A model generated the notes under the pieces. That model saw only the letters and a list, made by a program, of their open reading frames with translations. It had not been told where the DNA came from and searched no databases. DNA of 64,000 bases from contig CALINC010000141.1 of NCBI GenBank assembly GCA_938045195.1, positions 1-64,000 on the forward strand, given 5' to 3'. The position numbers and the translations under genes were made by a program. Positions within the stretch are counted from its first letter, which is position 1. Every line of letters begins with the position of its first letter. This document shows positions 17,401 to 26,208 of the stretch, piece by piece. The DNA is from an uncultured Treponema sp. (GTDB lineage: Bacteria > Spirochaetota > Spirochaetia > Treponematales > Treponemataceae).

Positions 17401-17811
17401 TTATAAATTTAATTCTTTCTCTGTTAATATTCTTCCCTCTTTAAACCATACTTCTATTTTGCGGTATGCATTATTTATTCTACAAATAATTTTATTGGCG
17501 TTATGTTTTGCTTTTTCTGTTTTTACAATATCGGGGTGATGTTTTTTTATTAAATGTTTCCATGCTTTTTTACAATCTTCTAACGGAACTCCCGGTAAAA
17601 CATTTAAAATAGCAAAATCTTCTACAAGTTCCGGAGGAACGGGAACGCGTTTTATCATAATATCTATTTTTGGAGGAGGCCGCCGTTCAATATGTATTGA
17701 AGTTCTTCTGTAGTTACCCTTAGGCTGCATTGCCGCTGCAAAAGGGTCTTCATCGGAAGCAAGAGCATCGTGCAAAATATTTCCTATTTTATCATAATAA
17801 TTATTGCTCAT
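17401..17811 (-). CDS. Small J-domain (DnaJ-like) protein
   Basis: The 136 residues carry a J-domain at the C-terminal half: LEDCKKAWKHLIKK then HPD at 92-94 and a following helix with INNAYRKIEVW. The HPD loop is the Hsp70-activating element, so the protein probably recruits DnaK to a particular client. The N-terminal 60 residues are proline-rich and have no known domain. The Gly/Phe and zinc regions of true DnaJ are missing. AGGA precedes the ATG, which sits 2 nt after the upstream gene. The client is unknown. Confidence 0.75.
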   Translation of the reverse strand: MSNNYYDKIGNILHDALASDEDPFAAAMQPKGNYRRTSIHIERRPPPKIDIMIKRVPVPPELVEDFAILNVLPGVPLEDCKKAWKHLIKKHHPDIVKTEKAKHNANKIICRINNAYRKIEVWFKEGRILTEKELNL

Positions 17812-17813
17812 AT

Positions 17814-18962
17814 TTATCCTCGCGCAATAAGATCTTCTATAACGGTACCGCTGCCTGAAGTTACATCTCTTTGCAAAACAGCACCGGCAAAGATGTCAAA
17901 CATCTCAGGATGTGCTCCTGCCGTTAATACTTTCTCAGTACGTAAAATTGCAATGTCGTCTTTTTTAATTATGGAATTCTTTTTTAAGTCTTTCATGTAA
18001 TGAATAGAACGGTTTGTTCTCCCATAGTTTTCTTTTTCGGCACTGCTTAATTTTTTTTCACCTAAGCCTATTACTTCATTAATCTTTTTAGCCGAATAAT
18101 TTAATTTTATCAAATCATTAATAATTTCATCCGGCGAATATTCTGAATATTTTTTTAGTGCATGACACATTTGTTTAAACATATCCGGTTCTAATGCAAC
18201 AGGATCATCTAAGCCGTTTTCGTTACGTGAAAGACAAATATGTTTTTCGATAATAAAACATCCATACGCTAAACTTAATGCGGGTACTAACACTGCATCC
18301 ATAGAATGGTCGCTTAGACCGATAGGTAAATTAAAAATCGCATTTAAATTCCGTATAAGAGAAACATTGTACTCGCTCTCTGGTGCGGGATATGCCGTTA
18401 TGCAGTGTAAAAGTGCAATTGGCAGTTTTTCATTTATGGAATGAACAGCGCCGACGGCTTTTTCTATATCTGCTAAAAGAGAAACGCCTGTAGACAAAAT
18501 CATCGGGAGTGATTTTGCAGCACAGTATTTTAAAAGTTGAATATAATTTAATTCGGGGGAAGCAATTTTTATAAAATCCGGTTTAAGTTTGGCAAGCTCG
18601 TCTGCGGAACGTATTCCAAATGGTGTTGCTGAAAACAAAAGGTCTTTGCGGCGGGTATAATCTGCAAGTTCGGCATAAAATTCGGCAGGAACTTCAAGTT
18701 CCTTAAAGCGTTTATAAAGCGGAATTGCACCTGTAGGGAGATTTACATAACCTGTATTGGGATGAAGGATTTCATCTGCATATACAATTTGAAACTTAAC
18801 GGAATTTGCTCCTGAAGAATAAGCCGCGTCAATTAACGTTTTTGCACGGTTAATGTCTCCATTATGTCCGGTCCCTATTTCCGCAATTATAAGAGGATTT
18901 GTTTTGCAAAAAGTTTTTCCGTTTAATTTCAGACTACTGCCGAGTGCTTCTATCTTATTCAT
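17814..18962 (-). CDS. Sialic-acid-synthase family protein (NeuB/SpsE type)
   Basis: NeuB-family enzymes condense phosphoenolpyruvate with a hexosamine to make nonulosonic acids such as sialic, legionaminic or pseudaminic acid. Seen here are LIIAEIGTGHNGD (24-36), NSVKFQ (substrate lysine), FSATPFG, IKIASPEL, LLHCITAYPAP and GLSDHS, the standard barrel motifs, and a C-terminal SAF/antifreeze-like domain (about 325-382). The exact sugar cannot be told. In treponemes a plausible use is glycan on flagellar filaments or surface polymers, but no other nonulosonate gene is in the window. It heads the run neuB-like, J-domain, membrane protein, dinB, outer-membrane protein. Confidence 0.85.
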   Translation of the reverse strand: MNKIEALGSSLKLNGKTFCKTNPLIIAEIGTGHNGDINRAKTLIDAAYSSGANSVKFQIVYADEILHPNTGYVNLPTGAIPLYKRFKELEVPAEFYAELADYTRRKDLLFSATPFGIRSADELAKLKPDFIKIASPELNYIQLLKYCAAKSLPMILSTGVSLLADIEKAVGAVHSINEKLPIALLHCITAYPAPESEYNVSLIRNLNAIFNLPIGLSDHSMDAVLVPALSLAYGCFIIEKHICLSRNENGLDDPVALEPDMFKQMCHALKKYSEYSPDEIINDLIKLNYSAKKINEVIGLGEKKLSSAEKENYGRTNRSIHYMKDLKKNSIIKKDDIAILRTEKVLTAGAHPEMFDIFAGAVLQRDVTSGSGTVIEDLIARG

Positions 18963-19013
18963 ATTATCCTATAACAAAATATTAACGCAAATTGTTTAAA
19001 AAGACAATCGCAA

Positions 19014-19062
19014 GTTAAATCTAAGGGAAGCCTCTAAACAATCGAAGTTTTTAGAGACTCCC
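19014..19062. repeat. Dispersed intergenic repeat, family A, short copy
   Basis: TTAAATCTAAGGG and GAAGTTTTTAGAGACTCCC match parts of the copies at 43079-43141 and 431-513. Arms CTCTAAA and TTTAGAG form a hairpin. It lies just after the pheS stop and could act as its terminator, though no U run follows. Confidence 0.45.
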
Positions 19063-19074
19063 ATTAAAAATAAA

Positions 19075-20622
19075 TTATCTTCTAAGCCGTACACCCTCAA
19101 TATCCGAACTGAATAATTCCCGTAGGTCGTTTAAGCCTAAAGCCATTAAAGCCATTCTATCAATCCCGATGCCCCACGCTAAAACAGGGACATCGACTCC
19201 CATAGTACGCGAAACTTCGGGCCGCAAAATACCCGAACCGCCTAGTTCAAACCAGCCCAAAATAGGATGCTTGATATGAACTTCAATTGACGGTTCTGTA
19301 AAGGGAAAATAACCGCCTACATATTTTACTTCGGTTGCTCCGGCAATTTCAACAGCAAACATTTTTAAAATTCCTAAGAGTGTTTTTAAGTTTACTTCAT
19401 TGCCCAACACAATCCCTTCAGTTTGGTAAAAGTCCGATAAATGCGTAGCGTCAACTTTATCATACCTAAAACATCTTGCAATGCCGAAATATTTACCGGG
19501 TATTTTTGCCTTTGCCAATTGATGTGCCGAAAGTACCGTCCCCTGACTTCTTAATAAAAGCCGTTTTGTAAAGTTTTTATCAAAAGAATAATTCCAGCCT
19601 CGGCTTCCGGTATTACCGCCCGTTTCATGTGCTTCAGCAACGCGGGATAGAAAAGGTTCTTCTATGCTTTTCGCATGTGTCGGATTTTTTATATAATATA
19701 CATCATGAATATCGCGCGCTGCGTGAAACTGCGGCATAAATAAAGCATCTGAATTCCAAAAATCGGTTTCGACGAGAGCTCCGTCAAATTCTTCAAAGCC
19801 CAAACCGACGAGTTTATCTTTTACGCTTTCAAGAAAGTCGCAATAAGGATTTGTCCTTCCCGAAATAATACGCGCAGGAGGGAGGTTGATATTGTAACTG
19901 CGGAACGTTTCATGCTTCCAGCTGCCGGTTTTTAGGCTTTCGGCGGTGAGCTGTCCGGTCTCTTCGCCGGTAATACCGGCATCTTCAAGTTCTTTTTGAA
20001 TAGCCGCAGCGTTCTCGGTAAACGTATATACGACAAAATCCCTCTCTACTATTTTGAATGCGCTATCACCTGCACCGCGTTTTTTTGCGATTGTGTTTAT
20101 TGCTGCAATTTCTTCTTTAGTTAATCCGCTTTCGGCAATGGTATAGTCTTGCGCTGAAAGTCCTTTTTTTAATAAAGAATTAATAAGCTGCAATCTTCCG
20201 GAAGAGGGTTCGGAAACAAACTCAGCTTTTTTTTCACTGTCCATCTTTACCGCCCCCTCTTTTGAAAGGGTGCCGAATGCGGAACCTACATCTTTATTTT
20301 CAAGTTTAAGCATAGCGGCAATTTCAGGAAGTTTTAGCCCGCCTTTTTCTTTCAGCAGATTTAAGATACGCTGTTCGGGCGTTCCGTTTTTTGCAAAATC
20401 AATTCCCGTTTCGGTGAGTTCAAAAAAAATGTGAGTTGTGCGGTTTGTTTCCGTTATAAGTGCTTTCATTTTAAGCCACGAAAAAACCTGATTAGCGTGA
20501 CCTTCTTTGTATTCCAATTTTTCCGTAAGTTTATCGCTATCAAGGGTTTCCCCCATTTTAAAATTTTTTAAAACCTTTATTTCCAAAGGGTGTAAATTTT
20601 TTACAATAGATTTAATATCCAT
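19075..20622 (-). CDS. pheS: Phenylalanyl-tRNA synthetase alpha chain, archaeal/eukaryal type
   Basis: This is the catalytic alpha subunit that charges tRNA-Phe. The first ~160 residues hold winged-helix DNA/tRNA-binding repeats (for example EQRILNLLKEKGGLKLPEIA), a layout of archaeal and eukaryal rather than ordinary bacterial PheS. Class II motifs follow: FRYDKVDATHLSDFYQTEG (motif 2) and WGIGIDRMALMALG (motif 3). At 515 residues it is much longer than bacterial PheS (about 330-350). Spirochaetes are known to carry this archaeal-type enzyme. The beta chain is not adjacent. AGGAG precedes the ATG. Confidence 0.93.
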   Translation of the reverse strand: MDIKSIVKNLHPLEIKVLKNFKMGETLDSDKLTEKLEYKEGHANQVFSWLKMKALITETNRTTHIFFELTETGIDFAKNGTPEQRILNLLKEKGGLKLPEIAAMLKLENKDVGSAFGTLSKEGAVKMDSEKKAEFVSEPSSGRLQLINSLLKKGLSAQDYTIAESGLTKEEIAAINTIAKKRGAGDSAFKIVERDFVVYTFTENAAAIQKELEDAGITGEETGQLTAESLKTGSWKHETFRSYNINLPPARIISGRTNPYCDFLESVKDKLVGLGFEEFDGALVETDFWNSDALFMPQFHAARDIHDVYYIKNPTHAKSIEEPFLSRVAEAHETGGNTGSRGWNYSFDKNFTKRLLLRSQGTVLSAHQLAKAKIPGKYFGIARCFRYDKVDATHLSDFYQTEGIVLGNEVNLKTLLGILKMFAVEIAGATEVKYVGGYFPFTEPSIEVHIKHPILGWFELGGSGILRPEVSRTMGVDVPVLAWGIGIDRMALMALGLNDLRELFSSDIEGVRLRR

Positions 20623-20711
20623 TCCGAACTCCTGTCTTGTAATACTTGAATTAACGAGACCCTATTGTATCACATTATAAAACTAAAATCAATGTTATAA
20701 TAGCAACGCTC

Positions 20712-20740
20712 TTGTTTTTTTTATCCCGTTATGCTATACT
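20712..20740 (+). promoter_or_regulatory. Promoter of the thiamine transport operon
   Basis: TTGTTT (20712-20717) and an extended -10 TGCTATACT (TATACT at 20735-20740) are 17 nt apart. The predicted start near 20747 is the first base of the riboswitch. Confidence 0.6.
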
Positions 20741-20745
20741 CATTT

Positions 20746-20827
20746 TGCCGGGGTGCTTTTTAGCTGAGAACATACCCGCAAGGATGTCCGCATGGATGTC
20801 CTATACCTGATCCGGATAATACCGGCG
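20746..20827 (+). ncRNA. TPP riboswitch (THI element)
   Basis: The conserved core is present: GGGGTGC, then CTGAGA (20764-20769) with ACCC, and ACCTGATCCGGATAATACCG (20805-20824). P1 pairs GCCGG (20747-20751) with CCGGC (20822-20826). The variable P3 arm is extended. The 3' side of P1 runs straight into the ribosome site GGAGGGAG of thiB, so thiamine pyrophosphate binding probably represses translation initiation. It controls a thiamine ABC importer. Confidence 0.95.
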
Positions 20828-20837
20828 GAGGGAGCTT

Positions 20838-21845
20838 ATGAAATATTTACGCTCTATTTTATTTTTTACTTTTTTAATTGTTGGTTTTGCCCAGCTGTTT
20901 GCAGGCGGGGCAAAAGAATCTTCAGAAAAGAAACTGACCATTTATACCACAAAATCATTTGCAGCCGATTACGGACCGGGTCCGAAAATAGCTGAAATGT
21001 TTACAGCAAAAACAGGCTGCCGTATTGAATATGTTGTTTGCAAAGAGGGCGTATTAAACCGCTCTGTAATTGAAGGCAAAAACACGGAAGCCGATGTTTT
21101 AATCGGTATTGACAATCACTTGCTTGAAACAGCACGCAAAGCAAATATTCTTATTCCATATAAATCAAAAAATGCAAATCGTATTTCAAAAGACATAATG
21201 ATTGCAGATGATTGGCTTTTAACGCCGTTCGACTACGGCTATTTTACTTTTATGTTCGATACAAATTCAAAATTACCCGTACCGCAGCATTTAACCGATT
21301 TAACAAAACCTGAATACAAAGGAAAGATTGTAATTCTCGACCCGCGTACAAGTACGCCGGGTCTCGGTCTTATTGCATGGACACGTGCTGTTTTCGGTTC
21401 CGCCTATCTTGACTATTGGAAAAAATTAAAGGATAATATTTTTACAATGGCACCCAAATGGAGTGCCGGCTATGATTTATTCATCGCAGGAGAAGCTCCT
21501 TTTGCTTTTTCATATACTTCCAGTTTGGCTTCTCATATTTTATATGATAATACGACGAGGTATCAGCCGCTTATTTTTTCGGACGGGCATATTGTTCATA
21601 TTGAGGGAATGGGTATCTCCTCATATACAAAACAGCCGGCGGAAGCAAAGCTATTCATTGATTTTATGCTAACCGAAGATGCTCAAAGTTTAATTCCCGA
21701 AACTCAGTTTATGTTTCCTATAATTGACGGAATGAAGCTGCCTTCGTCTTATAAAGATGTTCCGGTACCTTCAAAAATTTTGCGTATCTCTTCGGAAGAC
21801 CAAACCGGATATATAAACGCAGTGCTTGATGTTTTACAAAAATAA
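20838..21845 (+). CDS. thiB: Thiamine ABC transporter, substrate-binding protein
   Basis: This is the periplasmic binding protein for thiamine or its phosphates. A signal peptide (MKYLRSILFFTFLIVGF...LFA) is followed by a type II binding fold with KLTIYTTKSF at the mature start, LDPRTSTPGLGL and WSAGYDLFIAGEAPFAFSYT, typical of ThiB/TbpA. There is no lipobox cysteine, so the protein is released or held by another means. A riboswitch for TPP lies directly upstream, which fixes the substrate well. The ribosome site GGAGGGAG abuts the riboswitch. It overlaps thiP by about 17-20 nt. Confidence 0.92.
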   Translation: MKYLRSILFFTFLIVGFAQLFAGGAKESSEKKLTIYTTKSFAADYGPGPKIAEMFTAKTGCRIEYVVCKEGVLNRSVIEGKNTEADVLIGIDNHLLETARKANILIPYKSKNANRISKDIMIADDWLLTPFDYGYFTFMFDTNSKLPVPQHLTDLTKPEYKGKIVILDPRTSTPGLGLIAWTRAVFGSAYLDYWKKLKDNIFTMAPKWSAGYDLFIAGEAPFAFSYTSSLASHILYDNTTRYQPLIFSDGHIVHIEGMGISSYTKQPAEAKLFIDFMLTEDAQSLIPETQFMFPIIDGMKLPSSYKDVPVPSKILRISSEDQTGYINAVLDVLQK

Positions 21846-23508
21846 TTTTTCATCATCGAAAATACTTGCCGCAGTCCTCCCGCGCTTTGTTTTATCTGCG
21901 GCGGGTATTCTTTTTATAATTACCGCCCTTTCTTTTTTAGTTCCGCTTGTATTTAGTTTTGTTCCGCTATTTTCTTCCCGTTTTGATTTTACGCATATCA
22001 CCGGAGGGCTTACTCAAGATAAGGCCGGTGCCGTCATTAGAATTTTACGCATAACGCTTTTTACGGTTACACAGGCTTTTTTTTCTGCATTACTGGCTGT
22101 CGGCATCGGGTTACCGTCTGCATATTTTTGTGCAAAAAAAAACTTTAAGGGCAGAAAATTTTTGCTTGCACTTTCAAGTGTCCCGCTATGCGTACCCGCA
22201 ATAATAATTGCACTTGCATTTATACTTTTTTTCGGCAATAACGGAATTATCAATTCTGTATTAAAGCAGCTTTTTAAAAGCGATAAACCCATAATAAGTT
22301 TTTTATTTACTATGCGAGGCGTAATTTTGGTTCACGCATTTTATAACTTTCCGATTGCAATGCGGACTATTGCAGATGTTTGGGGAACCCTTAATGAAGA
22401 TGAAGAACATGCCGCTATTCTTTTAGGTGCGGGAAAGTTTAGAATATTTAAAACAATCACACTACCGGCATTGATGAATGCGATAGCGGCTTCTTTTTTA
22501 CTCATTTTTCTTTTTTGTTTTTTCAGTTTTATAATTGTTTTGCTTTTCGGCGGTTTAGGAATTACAACACTTGAAGTAGAACTTTACAAAACTGCCCGTG
22601 CAAGTTTGAATATGAATCTTGCTGCAAAAATATCTCTTATCGAAATTATTATTGCAAGTGCCGTAATTATGGTATATGCAAATATTCAAAAAAAAGTTGA
22701 GGGCATAAATCAAAATTTAAAGCAAAAAAATAAAAGAACGGAATTAAAAGGCTGTGCGGAAAAAATAATATTTATGGTTACTATTTTTATTATTTTACTT
22801 TTTTTAATTGCGCCTCTTTTTTCTATTTTTTTGCGCTCGGTTTATAATGTAAATTATACTTCTGTTTTTGATAAATTTATTTCGTTAAAAGCATGGAAAA
22901 AAGTTTTATACTCATCCGTGTTTTGGAAAAGTGTAAAAACAACAATTTGGACAGGGCTTTGCACAGCCTCCGTTACGCTTATTACTTCATTATTTTTTGC
23001 ATATCTTACAATTTTTTCAAATTTGAAAAAAACCGCAGCTGCCGTCCCTTATTTTCCGCTTGCCGTTTCATCGGTAATGTTAGGATTCGGATGGATGCTT
23101 TTACGTCCGAACGGAAGTATTGCAATGCTCATTTTTGCACAAAGTGCATTGGCATGGCCTTTTGCGTGGACACAAATACAAACTTCGCTTTTACGTATAC
23201 CGCAAAATATTTTTAATGCAGCTCTTTTATTTTCCGTAAATAAAAAGGATGCGTTTTTCCGCACACTGCTTCCATTATGCAAACACGGAATTTTTTCTGC
23301 TTTTGCATTTGTATTTGCAATCAGTGCCGGCGACGCTTCTCTTCCAATAATTTTAAATATTAGGCAGTTTCAAAATTTGCCGCTGCTATTATATGATTAT
23401 TCCGCTTCATACCGCTTCGCAGAATCTGCGGCAGTTGCAGTTATTTTAGCACTATTAACCGGATTTGTATTTTTTTTACAGGATGGAGTTTTATTAAAAG
23501 ATGAATGA
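21829..23508 (+). CDS. thiP: Thiamine ABC transporter, fused permease
   Basis: This 559-residue inner-membrane protein has two tandem BPD-type permease halves of about six membrane segments each, as in ThiP. The first half shows the EAA-type loop WGTLNEDEEHAAILLGAGKF; the second shows a shorter equivalent near AALLFSVNKKDAFFRTLLP. The ATG at 21829 lies inside thiB (a TTG 3 nt earlier is also possible) and there is no separate ribosome site, so translation is coupled. It overlaps thiQ by 8 nt. Confidence 0.9.
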   Translation: MFYKNNFSSSKILAAVLPRFVLSAAGILFIITALSFLVPLVFSFVPLFSSRFDFTHITGGLTQDKAGAVIRILRITLFTVTQAFFSALLAVGIGLPSAYFCAKKNFKGRKFLLALSSVPLCVPAIIIALAFILFFGNNGIINSVLKQLFKSDKPIISFLFTMRGVILVHAFYNFPIAMRTIADVWGTLNEDEEHAAILLGAGKFRIFKTITLPALMNAIAASFLLIFLFCFFSFIIVLLFGGLGITTLEVELYKTARASLNMNLAAKISLIEIIIASAVIMVYANIQKKVEGINQNLKQKNKRTELKGCAEKIIFMVTIFIILLFLIAPLFSIFLRSVYNVNYTSVFDKFISLKAWKKVLYSSVFWKSVKTTIWTGLCTASVTLITSLFFAYLTIFSNLKKTAAAVPYFPLAVSSVMLGFGWMLLRPNGSIAMLIFAQSALAWPFAWTQIQTSLLRIPQNIFNAALLFSVNKKDAFFRTLLPLCKHGIFSAFAFVFAISAGDASLPIILNIRQFQNLPLLLYDYSASYRFAESAAVAVILALLTGFVFFLQDGVLLKDE

Positions 23509-24145
23509 CACAAATGCTTTTTTGACGGTAGATAATTTAGTAAAAAAATTCGGAGAAAAAAATATTTCTATTTCTTTTAATTTAGAAAAAGGAAAAGCCC
23601 TCGCTTTGCTTGGACCGTCAGGTTGCGGAAAAACAACAATTTTAAAAATGATTGCAGGCCTTCTACAGCCCGATTCTGGCTCTGTATTTTTAGATGGGCA
23701 CAACATAACAAATCTGCCTGCCGGAAAGCGGAAAATCGGAATGGTATTTCAAGATTATGCTCTTTTTCCGCACCTAAGCGTTGAAGACAATATCGGTTAC
23801 GGTTTGGTTTCGCAGGGAATGAATAAAAAAGAAGCGCGGAAGCAAGCGCATATTATAATGAAGTCTTTTAATTTGGAAGGTTTGGAAAAACGCAAAACAG
23901 CTTTTCTTTCGGGCGGAGAAAAACAGCGGGTCTCTTTGGCACGCAGTTTAGCAGTACATCCGTCGCTTATTCTTTTTGACGAACCGCTTTCGGCATTGGA
24001 TTCTGACCTGCGGTTAAAACTCCGAAAAGATTTACGCGAAAAACAAAAAGCACTCGGATACACTGCAATATACGTTACGCACGATAAAGAGGAAGCATCC
24101 GAACTGACCGATACAATTATGTATATGAATGTCTTTAGCGAATAA
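23501..24145 (+). CDS. thiQ: Thiamine ABC transporter, ATP-binding protein
   Basis: This is the ATPase subunit driving thiamine uptake. Walker A GPSGCGKTT is at 38-46, the Q-loop MVFQDYALFPHL follows, the signature LSGGEKQRVSLARS is near 131-144, Walker B LILFDEPLSALD follows, and the switch histidine is in YVTHDKEEA. The length of 214 residues is short because the C-terminal regulatory domain of the larger CUT-type ATPases is missing, normal for ThiQ. Confidence 0.92.
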   Translation: MNDTNAFLTVDNLVKKFGEKNISISFNLEKGKALALLGPSGCGKTTILKMIAGLLQPDSGSVFLDGHNITNLPAGKRKIGMVFQDYALFPHLSVEDNIGYGLVSQGMNKKEARKQAHIIMKSFNLEGLEKRKTAFLSGGEKQRVSLARSLAVHPSLILFDEPLSALDSDLRLKLRKDLREKQKALGYTAIYVTHDKEEASELTDTIMYMNVFSE

Positions 24146-24193
24146 ACACTTGATAAAATCGCATAAAACCTCCAAGATGGATTAATCAGGTAT

Positions 24194-24222
24194 GCCGTTT
24201 CTCACTAGCGTTACGAAACGGC
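24194..24222 (+). terminator. Hairpin downstream of thiQ
   Basis: Arms GCCGTTTC (24194-24201) and GAAACGGC (24215-24222) form a perfect 8-bp stem with a 13-nt loop, between the converging thiQ and argS genes. No U run follows, so its role as a terminator is uncertain. Confidence 0.45.
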
Positions 24223-24311
24223 GGAAATTTGTCAATCCTAGATTTTGAGAAAATCTGCGATTGATGAATTTATCGGAAAGCTTATTGGGAAATTTAATCC
24301 GGACAATGATG

Positions 24312-26084
24312 TTACATAACTTCCATAAACGGAATAACCGTAAGCCTCATTGCATTTTGCAACACAATTTGTGCTGCCTGTGCCAATTTTAAACGCGTTA
24401 CGCTTAAATCGGCATCTCCTGCTGATAAAATCGGACAATCTCGATAAAAACGGCTGAATGCTTTTGATACTTCATATAGATATGAAGTTAAAACACTGGG
24501 GTCTTTCCGCTCGCCGGCTCTATTGACATGGTTGGGAAAATCTTCAAGGGTTTTTAAAAGTTCCCATTCCGATTTGTGCGAGAGCAGCTCCGGTTTTACG
24601 TTTCCGTTTTTTAAAAGCTCTTTTGCTTCAGATGAATCCGCTTTGCGCAAGATAGAAGAAATTCTCGCGCCCATATATTGAAGATAGGGTCCCGTATTGC
24701 CTGTAAACGACAAAGATTCTTTCGGATTAAAGAGCATATCTTTTTTAGGACTTACTTGGAGAAGAAAATAATGCAAAGCACCAAGGGCGATATTTTCAGC
24801 AACGGCATTTACATCCCCGACTTCTTTTTCACGTCCGTTTTCGGTAATTTTTTTTAAGGCTTCTTCATGAAGCGAATCAATTAAATCATCAGCATCTACA
24901 ACCGTTCCCTCACGGCTTTTCATTTTTCCTTCCGGTAAATTTACCATTCCGTAAGAAAGATGATACATATCGGCTGCCCACTTAAAACCAAGTTGTTTTA
25001 AAATATAGAATAAAACTTTAAAATGATATTCCTGCTCGTTTCCGACGACATAAATCATCTGATTAAATGCCCAGTCGTTGTGGCGTAAAATTGCAGTTCC
25101 TATATCCTGCGTTATATAAAGAGAAGTTCCATCGCCGCGCAATAAAACTTTTTTATCTAAGTTTATGGGGGCAAGGTCTATCCAAATCGAACCGTCTTCT
25201 TCTTTATAAAAAATGCCGTCTTTTAAACCTTTTAGAACTTGGTCTTTTCCTTTTAAGTACGTTTCGCTTTCAAAATATAATTTTTCAAATGAAACTCCCG
25301 TTCTCTTATAGGTTTCACTGATGCCGTCTATTGCCCACTTATTCATCATTTTCCACAACTGCATAAGCTCAGGATTGGTTCCGGCTTCCCAATCCAAAAG
25401 AATTTGTTTTGCTTCGGCATCGGCTTTTTCAGGATTTTCTTGACTATATTTGTGGAAGGCAACGTACATATCGCCGACGAAGTGGTCTGATTTTACACCC
25501 TCTTTTTCGGGAGTCGTTCCGTTTGCAAATTTTTGATATGCAAGCATAGATTTACAAATATGCACCCCACGGTCGTTTATTATGTTTACCTTAAAAACAT
25601 CAGCACCGCAGAATTTCAATACGCGTGACATACACTCGCCGACGGCATCATTTCTCAGATGTCCCAAATGCAAGGGTTTATTTGTATTTGGACCTGAAAA
25701 TTCCAGCATTATTTTTTTACCGGAAAGGCTTTTTGTTTTGCCGTAATTTTCTTTTTCGGTTAAAATTTTATTTAAAACATTGGAAGCCAAATCGCTCTTA
25801 GGAAGAAAAATATTAAGATAAGGTCCCGCCGCTTTCGCTTCACCGAATTGTTTTAGTTCGGGATTATTTATAATGCGTGAATAAAGGTCTGCTGCAATTT
25901 TAGGCGGCGCAGTTCTAAAAGTTTTTGCAAATACAAAAAGCGGAAAGGCAATGTCTCCCATTTCAGGATTGGGCGGTGTTTCAATATTTATAGAATTAAT
26001 AGTAATTTCATCACAGCCTGCAGGTTTAATTTTGTTTAAGTTTTCGGCAATAATTTTCTGCCACGTAATTTTAATATCTTCCAT
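24312..26084 (-). CDS. argS: Arginyl-tRNA synthetase
   Basis: This class I synthetase charges tRNA-Arg. The N-terminal additional domain (1-110) is followed by FSGPNTNKPLHLGHLRN with the HIGH-type HLGH, NIINDRGVHICKSMLAYQKF, and a KMSK-type loop KMKSREGTVVDADDL. The C-terminal DALR anticodon-binding domain includes the LQYMGARISSILRKA region and ends VIPFMEVM. The 590 residues are normal. The ATG has no Shine-Dalgarno and lies 8 nt behind a -10 box, so the mRNA is probably leaderless. Confidence 0.95.
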   Translation of the reverse strand: MEDIKITWQKIIAENLNKIKPAGCDEITINSINIETPPNPEMGDIAFPLFVFAKTFRTAPPKIAADLYSRIINNPELKQFGEAKAAGPYLNIFLPKSDLASNVLNKILTEKENYGKTKSLSGKKIMLEFSGPNTNKPLHLGHLRNDAVGECMSRVLKFCGADVFKVNIINDRGVHICKSMLAYQKFANGTTPEKEGVKSDHFVGDMYVAFHKYSQENPEKADAEAKQILLDWEAGTNPELMQLWKMMNKWAIDGISETYKRTGVSFEKLYFESETYLKGKDQVLKGLKDGIFYKEEDGSIWIDLAPINLDKKVLLRGDGTSLYITQDIGTAILRHNDWAFNQMIYVVGNEQEYHFKVLFYILKQLGFKWAADMYHLSYGMVNLPEGKMKSREGTVVDADDLIDSLHEEALKKITENGREKEVGDVNAVAENIALGALHYFLLQVSPKKDMLFNPKESLSFTGNTGPYLQYMGARISSILRKADSSEAKELLKNGNVKPELLSHKSEWELLKTLEDFPNHVNRAGERKDPSVLTSYLYEVSKAFSRFYRDCPILSAGDADLSVTRLKLAQAAQIVLQNAMRLTVIPFMEVM

Positions 26085-26092
26085 AATGTAAA

Positions 26093-26121
26093 ATTATAGC
26101 ATAATTAAATGTATTTTGCAA
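26093..26121 (-). promoter_or_regulatory. Promoter of argS (leaderless arrangement)
   Basis: On the minus strand TTGCAA (26121-26116), a 17-nt spacer and TGCTATAAT (-10 at 26098-26093) precede the argS ATG by 8 nt. Transcription should start within 0-2 nt of the ATG. Confidence 0.65.
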
Positions 26122-26208
26122 TACAATGAGGATAATGTGAATAATGTTCAATAGTTGTAAAATTATGTATCGCAAGATATAATAAGCATATCCAATATTA
26201 TCTATAGG

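Noticed and set aside
20792..20995. 67-codon plus-strand frame over the TPP riboswitch and thiB start
   Set aside because: It lies in another frame of a conserved riboswitch and of thiB, and has no ribosome site.
24241..24318. Short plus-strand frame ending in KLIGKFNPDNDVT
   Set aside because: Only about 25 codons, with a stop just upstream and no ribosome site. It reads like protein but could not be linked to a family; possibly a tiny gene fragment.
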